Both the position numbers and the translations under genes were made by a program. The notes under the pieces are model-generated. The model saw nothing but the letters and a program-made list of their open reading frames with translations, had not been told where the DNA came from and did no database searches. This document shows positions 20,113 through 31,200 of a stretch of 64,000 nucleotides of DNA, in pieces. How positions within the stretch are numbered: the first letter of the stretch is position 1; every line of letters begins with the position of its first letter. Origin of the DNA: Epithemia pelagica (Eukaryota > Bacillariophyta > Bacillariophyceae > Surirellales > Surirellaceae); the NCBI GenBank assembly GCA_946965045.2, contig OX337240.1, positions 1,240,001 through 1,304,000 on the forward strand. The letters run 5' to 3'.

Positions 20113-20138
20113 TCAGATTTTCACGCTGCGTGAGGGAG

Positions 20139-20592
20139 TGTTCGAATATTGTACATGCGGGCATATGTAACTGATGGGGACCTTGGGGGACCGCAGACGC
20201 AAACCTCATGACTCCATTAGGCCCAACGCATCATCGAACCGCCTTTCACAAAACGCAAAACGACGGACGATGGATCCAGGCGACGATGCCTATGTAACGA
20301 TCGACAATGCCTATGTAACGATTGTCGTTCTTAAGGACAGGATCCCATGACCATTGTCATAACGGTCCATGGCCCTAAGTGAATCAGAAGATACTTAGAG
20401 GCTGCGATATCCCACGAACGGTGGCAGGTCCGTCCTTAACACATCTCGTCGCCCAAATTGGTGACACAACGTCTCCACCAACGATTCAACGCATCGATGA
20501 CAGTAGGGAACGGAGACGTAGTACCTAACATCGTAGACACACAATTTTGCAACAAGAGTCCTTTTCTTTACTCGCTAGTAAGGAAAACAACA
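20139..20592 (+). repeat. 3' LTR of copia element
   Basis: It is apparently identical to the 5' LTR and lies directly after the purine tract that follows the pol stop. It should provide transcript termination for the element, and the target duplication GTGCCG follows it. Confidence 0.95.
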
Positions 20593-20698
20593 GTGCCGTG
20601 GGTGGCTTTTAAACGAAACCACAAATAAGCCCGAACACGATAAAAGAATCGTATCGTTCAGTCTTCCGCTAACTCGTGAATGGGAGTACGAACTAGAT

Positions 20699-22230
20699 GG
20701 TGCGAAAGTGTGCCCGCAAGAAAATGTCATCAAGAGCAAAAGAATCAGAAACATGAAGCTACGTACAAGTGGCTAAATAAACAAAGATGTGTTTCAAGTT
20801 GATAATGTCCGTTGTCCGTTCTGTACCATCACCACTACGGAACAAGGTCGAATTCACCTTTGGTTATCGCTACTCGTATGTCTATGAAAATGATACGACA
20901 CCCAATTCCATAAACCAAAACGCTCATGTCGACGGTCAAGAGCCACATTCGAATAAACAGACCGCCGATGATAGGCAGTCGCAGACGCAAAGGAACGCCG
21001 ACTTAGATGTCGATGCAGCTGTCAAAGATGCAACCCCAATTGCCTCTGAAAACGTATCCGCCGTACTGATTCCGTCCAAAGCTGGAACCACCGAGCAAGT
21101 TCAATCAACAGATGTCAGTATGCAAGATATCACCACCTCCACTCCTCAGCAACAGACATCACCACCTCCATTCCTCAACAACAGACTTCCACTAACAGAA
21201 AAAGATTCCCAGCACACCGAAACATTGGAAGCACAATCCGCCACAAAAACCACATCGAATTTACAGGCCGTGACCAAACTCTCTTCTGTTGGTTTCATGG
21301 CTTCTGGGTGGTCCGGAGGCGTCTCTAAACCACACTGCTGTGCAAACATTCCCTCCGAAATGTGCACCTTGGTAGATGTATTGGAAGAATTCCTCAAAGA
21401 CAGCCGCTCGCCGCCGTATGATCCAAAGAATCACACTGGCTTTTGGCGCTACTTGACAGTTCGAACGTCTCGTAGAACTCAGCAATGTCTCATTGTTCTC
21501 GTCCATGCACCGGTCACGGGTGGTATTGGAGATAGTGGAAGCGTGAATTTTAGTTCTATATGGGAGACTGAAAAGAAACGACTCTTGGAAACGCTTCAAT
21601 CAGCTCGACTGCCAATAAAGTCAGAGTCTGGTGATTGCATCGGAGAATTACAAGTTACCTCCATGTTCCTGCAGGAGTTTGGTGGCGTTTCCAATCCTCC
21701 GCAGGACCATCCAGTTCAGCGTGCTTTTGGCAAAAAGGTTTTGGAGGAAAAGCTTGGCAATAGTATCTTTCAGATATCACCGGGAGCATACTTCCAAGTA
21801 AATACGGCAGGAGCGGAACTGTTGTACCAAATTGTGATGGACAAACTTTCCAAATTTACTCATCATTGCCCTGACGTCAACACCGAACAAATGAACGAGA
21901 ACAGCAACATCGAGTAAATACGGCAGGAGTGGAACTGTTGAACCAAATTGTGATGGACAAACTTTCCAAATTTACTCATCATTGCCCTGACGTCAACACC
22001 GAACAAATGAACGAGAACAGCAACATCGAGTAAATACGGCAGGAGTGGAACTGTTGAACCAAATTGTGATGGACAAACTTTCCGAATTTACTCATCATTG
22101 CCCTGACGTCAACACCGATCAAATGACCGAGAACAGCAACATCGAAAAGACAAGAAAGAAAGTTGTCTTGTTCGATGTGTGCTGTGGTACTGGTACGATC
22201 GGATTAGCTTGTTTGAAAGAAAGAGTTCGA
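20699..22230 (+). pseudogene. truncated second copy of the TRM2/TRMT2A-like methyltransferase gene
   Basis: From about 20699 the sequence follows the gene at 9852-12641 closely, but the first roughly 290 codons are missing. A deletion removes part of the basic linker, and several short insertions and substitutions are present. The longest surviving frame (20787-21917) covers the central core including FQISPGAYFQVNT. It ends because a 116-bp segment is present three times in tandem, and 116 is not a multiple of three. Homology resumes through the SAM loop (DVCCGTGTIGLAC) and stops abruptly near 22230, before the catalytic cysteine. The copy cannot make an active enzyme. The high similarity suggests a recent segmental duplication. 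Confidence 0.9.
21798..22145 (+). repeat. three tandem copies of a 116-bp unit
   Basis: The units start at 21798, 21914 and 22030, each beginning GTAAATACGGCAGGAG and ending AACATCGA. The functional gene has this segment once (from about 11883). Units 1 and 2 end in GAGTAA, which creates stop codons. Confidence 0.95.
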
Positions 22231-22475
22231 CATTCCCCCAATGCGTCCGTCGAACACCTTTACGCGCCGTCCTTCCCGAAAATGCCCTATAATATTTTAA
22301 TGTGCTTGTATTCTGTTATTTACTCGTATTAATTATTATTGCACGCGTTATGATTCAAGCGTGACTGGTGACTGTATCCTGATGGGCAAGTTGCGAGTCC
22401 CCGCATATTCGGCACTCGGCATTCAGTCTCGCTCAAATTTCGTAACAACAGCGCTGTTCACCTGCCATACGTTAT
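22231..22475. other. spacer between pseudogene and inverted-repeat element
   Basis: The sequence diverges from the methyltransferase after 22230 and shows no coding potential or recognised signal before the inverted repeat. Confidence 0.4.
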
Positions 22476-23870
22476 CAAACCCTCGGTATCAGTGTCCACT
22501 GCTTAGCTGTTTTTTGTCTGTGCCACCTTCATGGGTTCCCAGGTGGACACAGACAGAAAATTTCACTTTTCGTCTGTCCTTTTCACCAATATGGTTCCTC
22601 GTGCTGGTGGAACTGCCGGCGTGCAAGTGACAGTTGGCGGTTAGCATCTTCCTGTGACCGTGACCACGATTCAAATTTGGAATCCTTTCACACGACTCTC
22701 GTCTCGTCACAAAAATCTCACGCGGTGTCAAAAACATCGACATTGACCATGAAACGAGCTCTTTCCGAATCCTTTCGACCTGAAGCAGTATTTTGGTTTT
22801 TCTCTCTTGTTGCTTGTTGTTTTTCTCTTAGCTTCTTTCATGTCCTGCATAGTTTTCTCACACGTTATCTCATTAATCTTTGTCCCTGTTAATGTTGATG
22901 CTTGGTGCTCCTTTGATTTTGTCGCAATGAAATGGAGGACAAGTCATTGTAGGCCGTTTGCCACAACTTCTCCTTGCTTTAATCGTAGTGCTGTTTGATT
23001 GTTGGTTGGTTGTGTTCTTATTTTTGTAGCATGTTTTTTTACTCTCATCATTGTGCTTCGCCCATCTCCATGTCGACCACAGATCAAGAACCTTTCGTTG
23101 TGTGTCGGATACTCAAGTACCTAGACCTAGAGATGACGACAAACTGAGGCAGCTTGTTGCCACTAGGCCTACTCAAACTAGTCTTCATAGATCACAGAGT
23201 CGATCAGATATGCTTCAAGATGGCCTCAAACCTACACCAGAGTGTCATGGTTGTTGAAAGCACGGCAATAACACGCACGATCTTACAAAATCTATGAAAG
23301 ATTAGAACTAAACTTCTGATAGAAACTCCTAAAATACTCCTACAAAGAATAAAGCTCTATGTGGTCTCCAATTTTAAGCCGAGGCTCAAATGGAGAATTG
23401 GCATTCCATAGGCACAAACATTCACTCTCAATGAAGTGGACAGAGAGAGAGACAGTTGTCGAATGTCGAATATCAGAAGAGAAAAACGAATACAAGTGTG
23501 AGGGAGAAGTTAGAATGACAGTACAAGAACTGTTGTTGTCATGGAAACATTTTTGTACGTTCAAACTTACCTCAATTGCATGAAAGGCGACAATTCATGC
23601 CATGCCATTGTGGGTGATGGCCTCTGTATGATTTTATGGGGGATTTGGATGGCGCATTCCAACCAACCGTCATCCACGCAGGGCCGCTTGCTGGGCATGC
23701 GTCTGATTCATGAACTGCGAAAACTCCAGCTGTGTATGCGTGCCAATTTGCAATTTAGTCATTTCCATTTGCGTCAAAAAGGAAATTTTCTGTCTGTGTC
23801 CACTTGGGAACCTATGAAGGTGGCACAGACAAAAAACAGCTAAGCAGTGGACACTGATACCGAGGGTTTG
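22476..23870. repeat. 1.4-kb segment bounded by an 89-bp inverted repeat (foldback or MITE-like)
   Basis: The left arm 22476-22564 and right arm 23782-23870 are reverse complements with about two mismatches in 89 positions. With an 8-bp gap the pairing extends a few bases outward (CGTTAT). Each arm also folds on itself: TGTCTGTG...CACCT pairs with AGGTG...CACAGACA around a 12-nt loop. The interior has no transposase and no convincing gene, only short frames. No clear target duplication was seen, so a transposed element and a plain inverted duplication both remain possible. Confidence 0.7.
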
Positions 23871-24098
23871 CCAAAAGGAATAACGCAGCCCTGCAGCCCT
23901 CGTTATGTATCGCAGAAAGTGCAGCGTTTCTTGCGATATCTCTCTTCCCTTGGGGGCAAAAAACTTTGGGCGCTGCGCTGCACTGTCCGATAGAGTAATA
24001 CGGAATACGGATAGAGACCAAAATAACGTACTCCTAATAACCAGCGGAAGTGATAGCTGGTGTACATACGGATATGGATGACCGATGAAGAGAGATAG

Positions 24099-27000
24099 AT
24101 GAAAAAGAAAAATGAACAAGACCACATGGCGACAGGGTTCACCCAAGATGAAATATCAAACGACTCTAAAATTACGTTGGATTTGAGTCAAACGTCCTTC
24201 AGGATCAAAGAATTAGGGAAGGACGACCGATCGATTGCCACCAGCAACGCAAGTTTCAGAAGCACAGGCAGCAAGGAACAGAAACGAAACCTTCGACGCG
24301 TCTCGACAGAAATTAATTCCAGTCTGATTCTTCCGCCAAACACTGGGGATGATCGGACTTCATCAAATAACATAGAGCGGATGGAACGACTGAGTTCCTT
24401 CACTGCCAACAAGCTACGATTTTCCTCGCTCCAACTTTTGGGACGAGAAAAAGAATTAGCCACTATTGAAGAGTGTTTTGCCCGAGTATGTCAAAGTCAT
24501 CAAGTGCTGACGAAACAAGATTCGTCATCAGCAGAAACTCATCTTCGACAAAGGGCACGGGAACTGATTTGGATCCGAGGGAAGTCAGGAACTGGAAAGA
24601 GTGCTTTGGTAGAAGACTTTATCAGGAAACAAGATAGAAAGAATGGCAACAAACTCAATTTGGTACAAGGAAAGTTCGATTTCTTCTTTCGAGATGAGCC
24701 ATTGGCTGGGTTTGCCGATGGCTTTCAATCGCTCTTTGCCGACCTATGTCAAGACGGAGACCCGTTTCGTGTACAAGAGTTGCGGTCCGCCATTATTTCA
24801 AAACTCAAGGACGACCTTATGGTCCTGTCAACCGTGATTCCGAATCTTCAACAAATCGTAGGAGCTGTGGACTACAGTGGTAGTTGTGACGGTGCTGGTA
24901 CTCGAAATGATGGAGACACCAGCGAGACGGGAAACAACTCAAACTTGACAGGGGCCTCAGGAGAGGACAGCCAACGAATGAAGCATGTCTTTCGAAAACT
25001 ATGCCGCATCCTCACGGCACACATGTCGACTCCACTCGTAATTGTAGTGGATGACGCCCAATGGGCTGACGAGACAAGTTTAGAACTACTCGAAGTCCTC
25101 ATGAATGACCAAGACAACGCTCGTCTCATGTGTCTGGTATGTTATCGATCAGAGGGAGTGGACAGCGATCATGGAGTACAGCAACTTCGGAGAAGAATGA
25201 AGGAGAATCCATGCTCAGGCTCAACAATCACGGACATTGAAATTGAGAATTTGTCAGTCGAGCTTGTCAATCGTGTTATTATGACTGTACTGTCAATTGA
25301 CGACGAACAAGAAACTCTTGCATTGGCGGAGATCTGCCACAGACGCACAATGGGGAACGTCTTTTTCCTTCTCCAGTTTCTCATCATGCTCAAGGAGGAA
25401 CAACAGCTCGAATTTCATTTGGGACTTTTCAAGTGGAAGTGGGACGTCGAAACGATTGAAAGCACCACTGCAGCGACGGCGAATGTCGTCGACATGGTAA
25501 CAGATCGGATGCAAAAGCTTCCTTCCTGGTCTTTCTTGCAACTGGCTGCTTGCTTGGGGTCCCATTTCCATGTTCGAACATTGACCCTTGCATGGAGTCA
25601 AGTTCCCGTGGGCCCATGCGACGATGATTTGTCGAAACGCAGCGATTTAGAATCCATGCTTGAACTGGCGGTCCAGGAGCAGTTCATCGAGCACGTGGAA
25701 GCTGACTCCTATCGTTGGCTTCACGACAATATCCAAGAAGCCGCTTTATTGTCAATTGCCGATGATCGTTTGCCTTCGCTAAAAGTTGAGATTGGTATGG
25801 TTCTCTTGAATTCGCTGAAGGAAGATGAACTCGAGATGGAGCTGTTTGTTATTGCTAACTTGCTTACGTCATTGACTCCCGATAGTGATGCGATTGGACT
25901 CGCCACGACAAATCTTTTCCTCATGGCCGCGGAAAAGGCGATTTCTGTATCCGCTTTCCAGAGTGCGGCAAAATTTGCCAAGAAAGGTATAGAGTGCTTA
26001 CCGTCGCAAGCATGGGAAACATGTTTCGACCAAACCCTTCGGCTATACTCGGTGGCGACAGAGGCATGTGTGTACCTGGGGGAGTCTGACGAGATGACAC
26101 GGTTTAGTACTGCAGTATTGGAGCAACCGAAATGCTCTTTAATCGACAGGCTGAGAGTGTATTTTGTTCAGATTGACTATCTTGGTAACAATGGGAAACC
26201 CTTTGAAGCTGTGGACCTTGCTTTGGATGTGTTGAACGAACTGGGATGTTCATTTCCGAAACGAAAGGCAATTCGTGCGATAACGGCAATGAGGGCTCTT
26301 CAAAGACTGAAGAAGAATCCACCCACGGCTGATTCTCTACGGAATTTACCAGTGATGACTGACCTCAAGAAAAAAGAGATTTTGAAAATCATTTTCCGTC
26401 TTGCTTCCGCTTTCTTTTACACCAGGCAAATATTCCTCTATACCTTGACGAACGCTACGGCTGTTGAACTTGTATTGATGCATGGAAAGGCAGACTATTC
26501 TGGTAGCGCTTTTTTCACAGTGGGAACCATCCTGTCTGCAATGACTGGTGACTTGAGATATCTTACAACATGGAGCGAGTTGGCACAGCTGATGGTAGAA
26601 GTTGTTCCATCCAAACGTCACGAATCACGAGTGTGCTTTACTACCAGTTCTGGACTCGTCTGGACGCGACCGCTCCACAGCTTTCCAAAGGAATTTGTTC
26701 GAGGTTACCAGATTGGAATGAAAGTAGGCGACACGGAGAGGTAAGAATCGTTTCTTGAAGGCTGTTTGTCTTTTTCACATCTGTTTTACCTGTGCACCTA
26801 AATGATCCTTTTGTAGCGCTATGTGGAATTGTTGCTTCAGCCTTTACTTTAAATTCATGGCAGCAAAGCCGTTGAAACTGTTAATAGAGAAATCTCGTCG
26901 ATTCCTTACTCAAATGCAGGAAGTCAAACAGCAAGAGGCGGCGTTTCTTACGGTTAGCCTGTTGCACTTGATGGTGAAATTGGTTGGAACGAACAATTCA

Positions 27001-27681
27001 TCACGTACAAGCTCGCTTTCCCTAGATTCCCGGTCATTGGGGGAACTCCTGGCGGATGAAAAAGAGTTGATTTCGTCGTCCGGAGCCTCAATGTTGGCAA
27101 CATACAATGCTCGACTAGCAACAAACATGCTGCTTTCCTACTCTCGTGACTATATAAAAGGTGCCGACCTGGCCTTGAAAAGAGGGAACGAGTTTCTTCG
27201 AAACTTTCCGGCCACGCCCATCTGTATGTGGGATCATTTCCATATGTGCATGTGTCTCTTAGTGGCAGCTAAGGAAACTGGAAAGAGGAAATACAGGAGA
27301 CAAGAACGGAAGTTTCGGAAAACTATTGAGCGATGGCTCAAATATGGTAATTCAAACGTTGGTCATCATACTGTCCTCCTAGAAGCCGAGCACTTGGCCG
27401 CTCAAAAGAAGCACAAGGCAGCTGGAGAAGCTTATGTGCGTGCAATCAATGCAGCTGCTCGTGGTGGGTTTGTTCAAGATGCGGCGCTTGCGAACGAACG
27501 ATATGCCATTTTCTTGCTTTATGATATGGCGGACTTTTCGAGTGCGGACTTTTACCTGGAAGAAGCGATTCGATTGTACCGCGAGTGGGGAGCCGATGCT
27601 ATCGCGGACAGCCTCCAGGCAAAAGAACCCGCAAAGGTCAAGATCGACGTCTCAATCTCAGAGGAAACATCGTTTCTTTGA
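24099..27681 (+). CDS. STAND-type ATPase (Orc1-like/AAA_16 domain), paralog 2, intact
   Basis: Exons 24099-26740 and 26817-27681 give 1168 residues; intron 26741-26816 has GTAAGA and TTGTAG borders at the same place as in paralog 1. After a polar N-terminus the ATPase starts at LLGREKELATIEEC. Walker A is RGKSGTGKS (about residue 163) and Walker B is VVDDAQWADETSLE (about residue 314). A long helical region resembling TPR repeats follows to the end. This is the STAND layout of nucleotide-controlled signalling ATPases, with no visible effector domain, so the pathway is unknown. The paralog at 4877-8480 is very similar but frameshifted, which makes this the likely functional copy. Confidence 0.85.
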
Positions 27682-28285
27682 TCGTCAATATGAACGGTGG
27701 AAGCTAGAGAGAGAAAGTGTTGGAAATTCATCGTAGATGGAACAAAATTGAATGGCGTGATGGTTCACCCGCACGAATGAGGCTGCATTCGGTTTTGTCA
27801 TTGGAAGTCTCGTCGATCACCATTGTATGAAGATGAAGGTATCTGAAAAATCTGAAAGCAAGGACCTCTACCTCCTTTCTTCCCCGCGGGAGTTGTTTGT
27901 TGTGGGCGCAAGAGAAAGTCCGTCAGCATCCCCCGTCCCCCGGCGTGTCCATTTGCGCCTTCGCGCACAGACAGGCAGAGAGCAACGCCCACGCGCCAAC
28001 ACCGATAAAAGCCCTCCCTCTCTTCTGCTTTGAACGCGCGGTAAAAAACGGGCGTGACCAAATCAAGCTCCCAATAGGCATCAGGACCGGAAGCAAAAAA
28101 GGTCTCCAACCACCACCATCTCGTCATCCAAAAAAACAACCAATACAAAAAGAAAGACGACGTTGCTGAAATACAACCTGTTGGTAGATACGTACAACTT
28201 GGTTGATAGAAAATATTGAATTGGTTTTGATAACGCTTGCAAACGACTGACAGTTCGAATTTCGATTTAGCTTCCCTTCCAGAAA
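27682..28285. other. intergenic, nothing recognised
   Basis: This is about 600 bp between the STAND gene stop and the ATRX-like paralog A. It should hold the 3' end of the first gene and the promoter of the second. No ORF of note and no repeat was seen. Confidence 0.5.
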
Positions 28286-31200
28286 ATGAAGTCGTCCTTC
28301 AAAATTGATGCCAACGGTGTCATAATCTTGGACAGCTCCTCTGAAGAGGAGGACAATGTCAATGCATCGGACGATGAAGGAACCTCCGATGTTACGTGTC
28401 CTATTCAAGTTCAAGAGGTTGCAGCGAAACGAGAACCCCGTACAAAGTTCAGGGTTTCGGGAGCTTTCATGGATGACACCACCGAGGAAAAGAAAGACGA
28501 CCTTGACAATGCACAAACATCATGCCTACACAACAATAGTTTGCACAATTCAAGGAATGAATATCCAAGCTCTGTCCAACCGGTAGACAAGGCGCGCGAA
28601 TTGTCAGAACCTTCCTCCACGGAAAAATCTCACATGGAGAACGCAACAGTAACATCACCAGGCGAACCGAGTCAGGCCCCACATAGACCAATGGATCTCT
28701 TGTGCGATCGATCAAAGTCGTGTTGGGTATGCTCTGTTGCCCTCGAATTGCCTGGAGGAGATTTTTGTCTGTATTCTCGTTATGATCATCCTCTCATTCC
28801 TCTGTTCGACGAATCTGGCAAGGACGAGGAATCGTTACAAACAACCAAGGCTCTAGCGGCGAATGTTTGCGTAGTATGTGCTTCAAAACTTGTGGATAAT
28901 GACAACGAAGCGATGGATCGTGAGACTCAAGCATCCGAAAGTGACAATGACAGCAATTCTGAAGCTTGCACGTGCGCTTTGTGTCTTGAATCGGAGGGTG
29001 ATGGTTCTGTTTTCTTTCTTTGTGACAAATGCCCTCGGTCATTTTGTGGTACCTGCGTTGCTTTGTGTCATGGCGGAGGGGAAGCTGGTTTCAAGGTTGC
29101 TCAGAAACTTCAGAACTCTACTGGTGAATGGGCTTGCCCGATTTGCGACCCTCCAGATTCGGTTTACCGAAAGACCACTCCGACGACAAATCAGCCCCGG
29201 TTACTAGAACACGCATATGCCGAACTGGAAGTCGTTGAGCAAGAGCACGAGGATACATTGAAGATTCTTGACAACGATTCTAAGGTGCGTGACGAAATAA
29301 GGGATGAACTGGAGCGAAGTAGTCAGAACAGAAAATCAAAGGATGAAAAGTTCACGGAGGAGGTGGAACGATGGAAAGACGATATGTAAAAGCACGAAAG
29401 AAGGCTGATGGATACAATTTCGCGTTTGCAGGATGAAATCCAAAATGCATTCGGTTGTAATCTACCAGATGTCTATGACAAGCTGAAACCGGACAGAAGA
29501 TTGTCATCTGAGACTCCGACTCCGGCATGGGCTCTGGAAGTGAATAAAATCCTTGTAAAGCGTGACGCAAATGAAGCCGCCTTGTTACAGGATCAATTGG
29601 AAGAGGAGGAGTCAGAGGAAGAGAACTATGACGACGTGGAAGACTTGATGCTTGATGACTTTGATCCCACTGACACGAAACCAAAAGCCAGCGGGTTTGG
29701 AATCGGTCGAAAACCGAGCGCGATCAAGGAGAGGAGAGCCTTTGAAGCAGAAGAAAATAAACTTCAAGAAAAAGGTATATTGGTCAGAGCTGTTCGTGAA
29801 AGCTGTGATGAACAGGTTGAAAAACAAAGAAGGAATGAGTTTCGACCCCGAGTTGTTCATCGTCGACCGAGAAAGAAAGTCACCACAGAGCCCCTGCCAA
29901 AACAAACAAGTGGCTTATCACCTGTAGAAAAGAAAACCACAGACAGCCCAGAGGTACATAAAGGTGGAAAAGGACAAAATAATGCTTGGGACAACACCGA
30001 AACTATTAAGGTTGTTGCCCAGGTAACGAATGGATCACGCGGAAGTCGACACTCTGTTGAAAGCATCTGTTCTAGGAACATGACTGGTGGAACAAGCAAC
30101 ACTAACTGCCTAAGCCGAGCATCTAGTCTCGCTACGATTCATCCATCATCGACAACGTCTCCTCCGAAAAGTTGCAAATCGTCGTCGGGACAGGCATCAA
30201 ATAATCAGAAAACCTCTAATTCCACAAAACGAGTCAACAGAGAGGACATAAAGCTTACCGATTCCAGACCGAAACAAGCACAATGTTCCGAAAAATCTGG
30301 CGAAATACATGTTGGTCCTCCATTGGTGTTACCCGGATCAAATGTGTCGCTTTCTTGTGATGTCTCGGAGAAGCTGAAAGCTCACCAAAAAGAAGCAGTT
30401 GAGTTTATGTGGACTAATGCGTTTGCCGACCGTCTTGTTGAAGCGAAAGAACCCGGTGGCTGCCTTCTAGCGGTATGTCCATGCACTGCTCTGTTGGTCT
30501 TCTGAGCTTCCACTTAACAAGCGTATTGCTTTTGTTGTTTTCCTTACCAGCACAACATGGGCCTTGGAAAAAGCTTATCAACACTCGCACTTCTAGAGGC
30601 TGTCATTCTGCACAAACTTGTGATGACGGTGCTGCTGGTGGTTCCCGTCAACACCCTAGAGAACTGGGTGAAGGAGTTTGACAAATGGATTGAATCGGAT
30701 GTTGAATTTCACAATTTTGGTGATGCTCAGGCGATTGCTCGTGGGGCGCTCACTAAGAAATGGTATCGTCGAGGCGGCTTGTTACTGATCTCTTCTAAAA
30801 CCCTTACGTCATACCTCGGCGGTAGTGGAGACGGCTCTCGTGAATATATCAAGCAAACCGATTTGCTGGTAATCGATGAGGCACACGAGTGTCTCAAAAC
30901 AAAGGGTACCAAATGCGAAAGTGCTCTGAAAATGATCCGAACCAAGAGGAAAATTGCACTTTCAGGAACTCCGCTGCAAAACAAGTAAGTTGTTCAAGAT
31001 TGTTGGACTTTGTTCGTGTCTGCCCTAAGTCGTTGTCTTTTCTCCCTTTTAAGTCTTATGGAATACTATCGGATGATTGATTTTTTACGTCCGGGCCTGC
31101 TTCCATCCGAAAATCAGTTTGATCGTGAATACGTGGAACCGATTCACTTGGGACTCATGAAGGACTCTACTCCAAGTCAGAAAGAGGCAAGTGCAGAGAA

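Larger units (their letters stand above)
14376..20592 (+). mobile_element. complete Ty1/copia LTR retrotransposon (CoDi-like), young
   Basis: The element is 6217 bp with LTRs at 14376-14829 and 20139-20592, both 454 bp, starting TGTTCG and ending ACAACA. Read side by side they look identical, which points to a recent insertion. The bases GTGCCG lie directly left of the first LTR and directly right of the second, giving a 5- or 6-bp target duplication (one base is ambiguous). Gag and pol lie in the same frame separated by one TGA. A polypurine tract GAGGGAG (about 20132-20138) abuts the 3' LTR. The element separates the coiled-coil gene from the methyltransferase pseudogene. Confidence 0.95.

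Noticed and set aside
21798-22145. Three regular repeats considered as a CRISPR-like array
   Set aside because: The units are directly adjacent without spacers and match the methyltransferase coding sequence.
22677-23000. Short hydrophobic ORFs inside the inverted-repeat segment
   Set aside because: They are under 75 codons, overlap each other in different frames and show no domain or conserved start context.
29386-29431. A 46-bp GT...AG segment that would remove the in-frame stop of ATRX-like paralog A
   Set aside because: Borders are plausible (GTAAAA, TTTGCAG), but 46 is not a multiple of three, so splicing would shift the downstream frame that clearly continues DEIQNAF. It would also be shorter than all other introns in the window.
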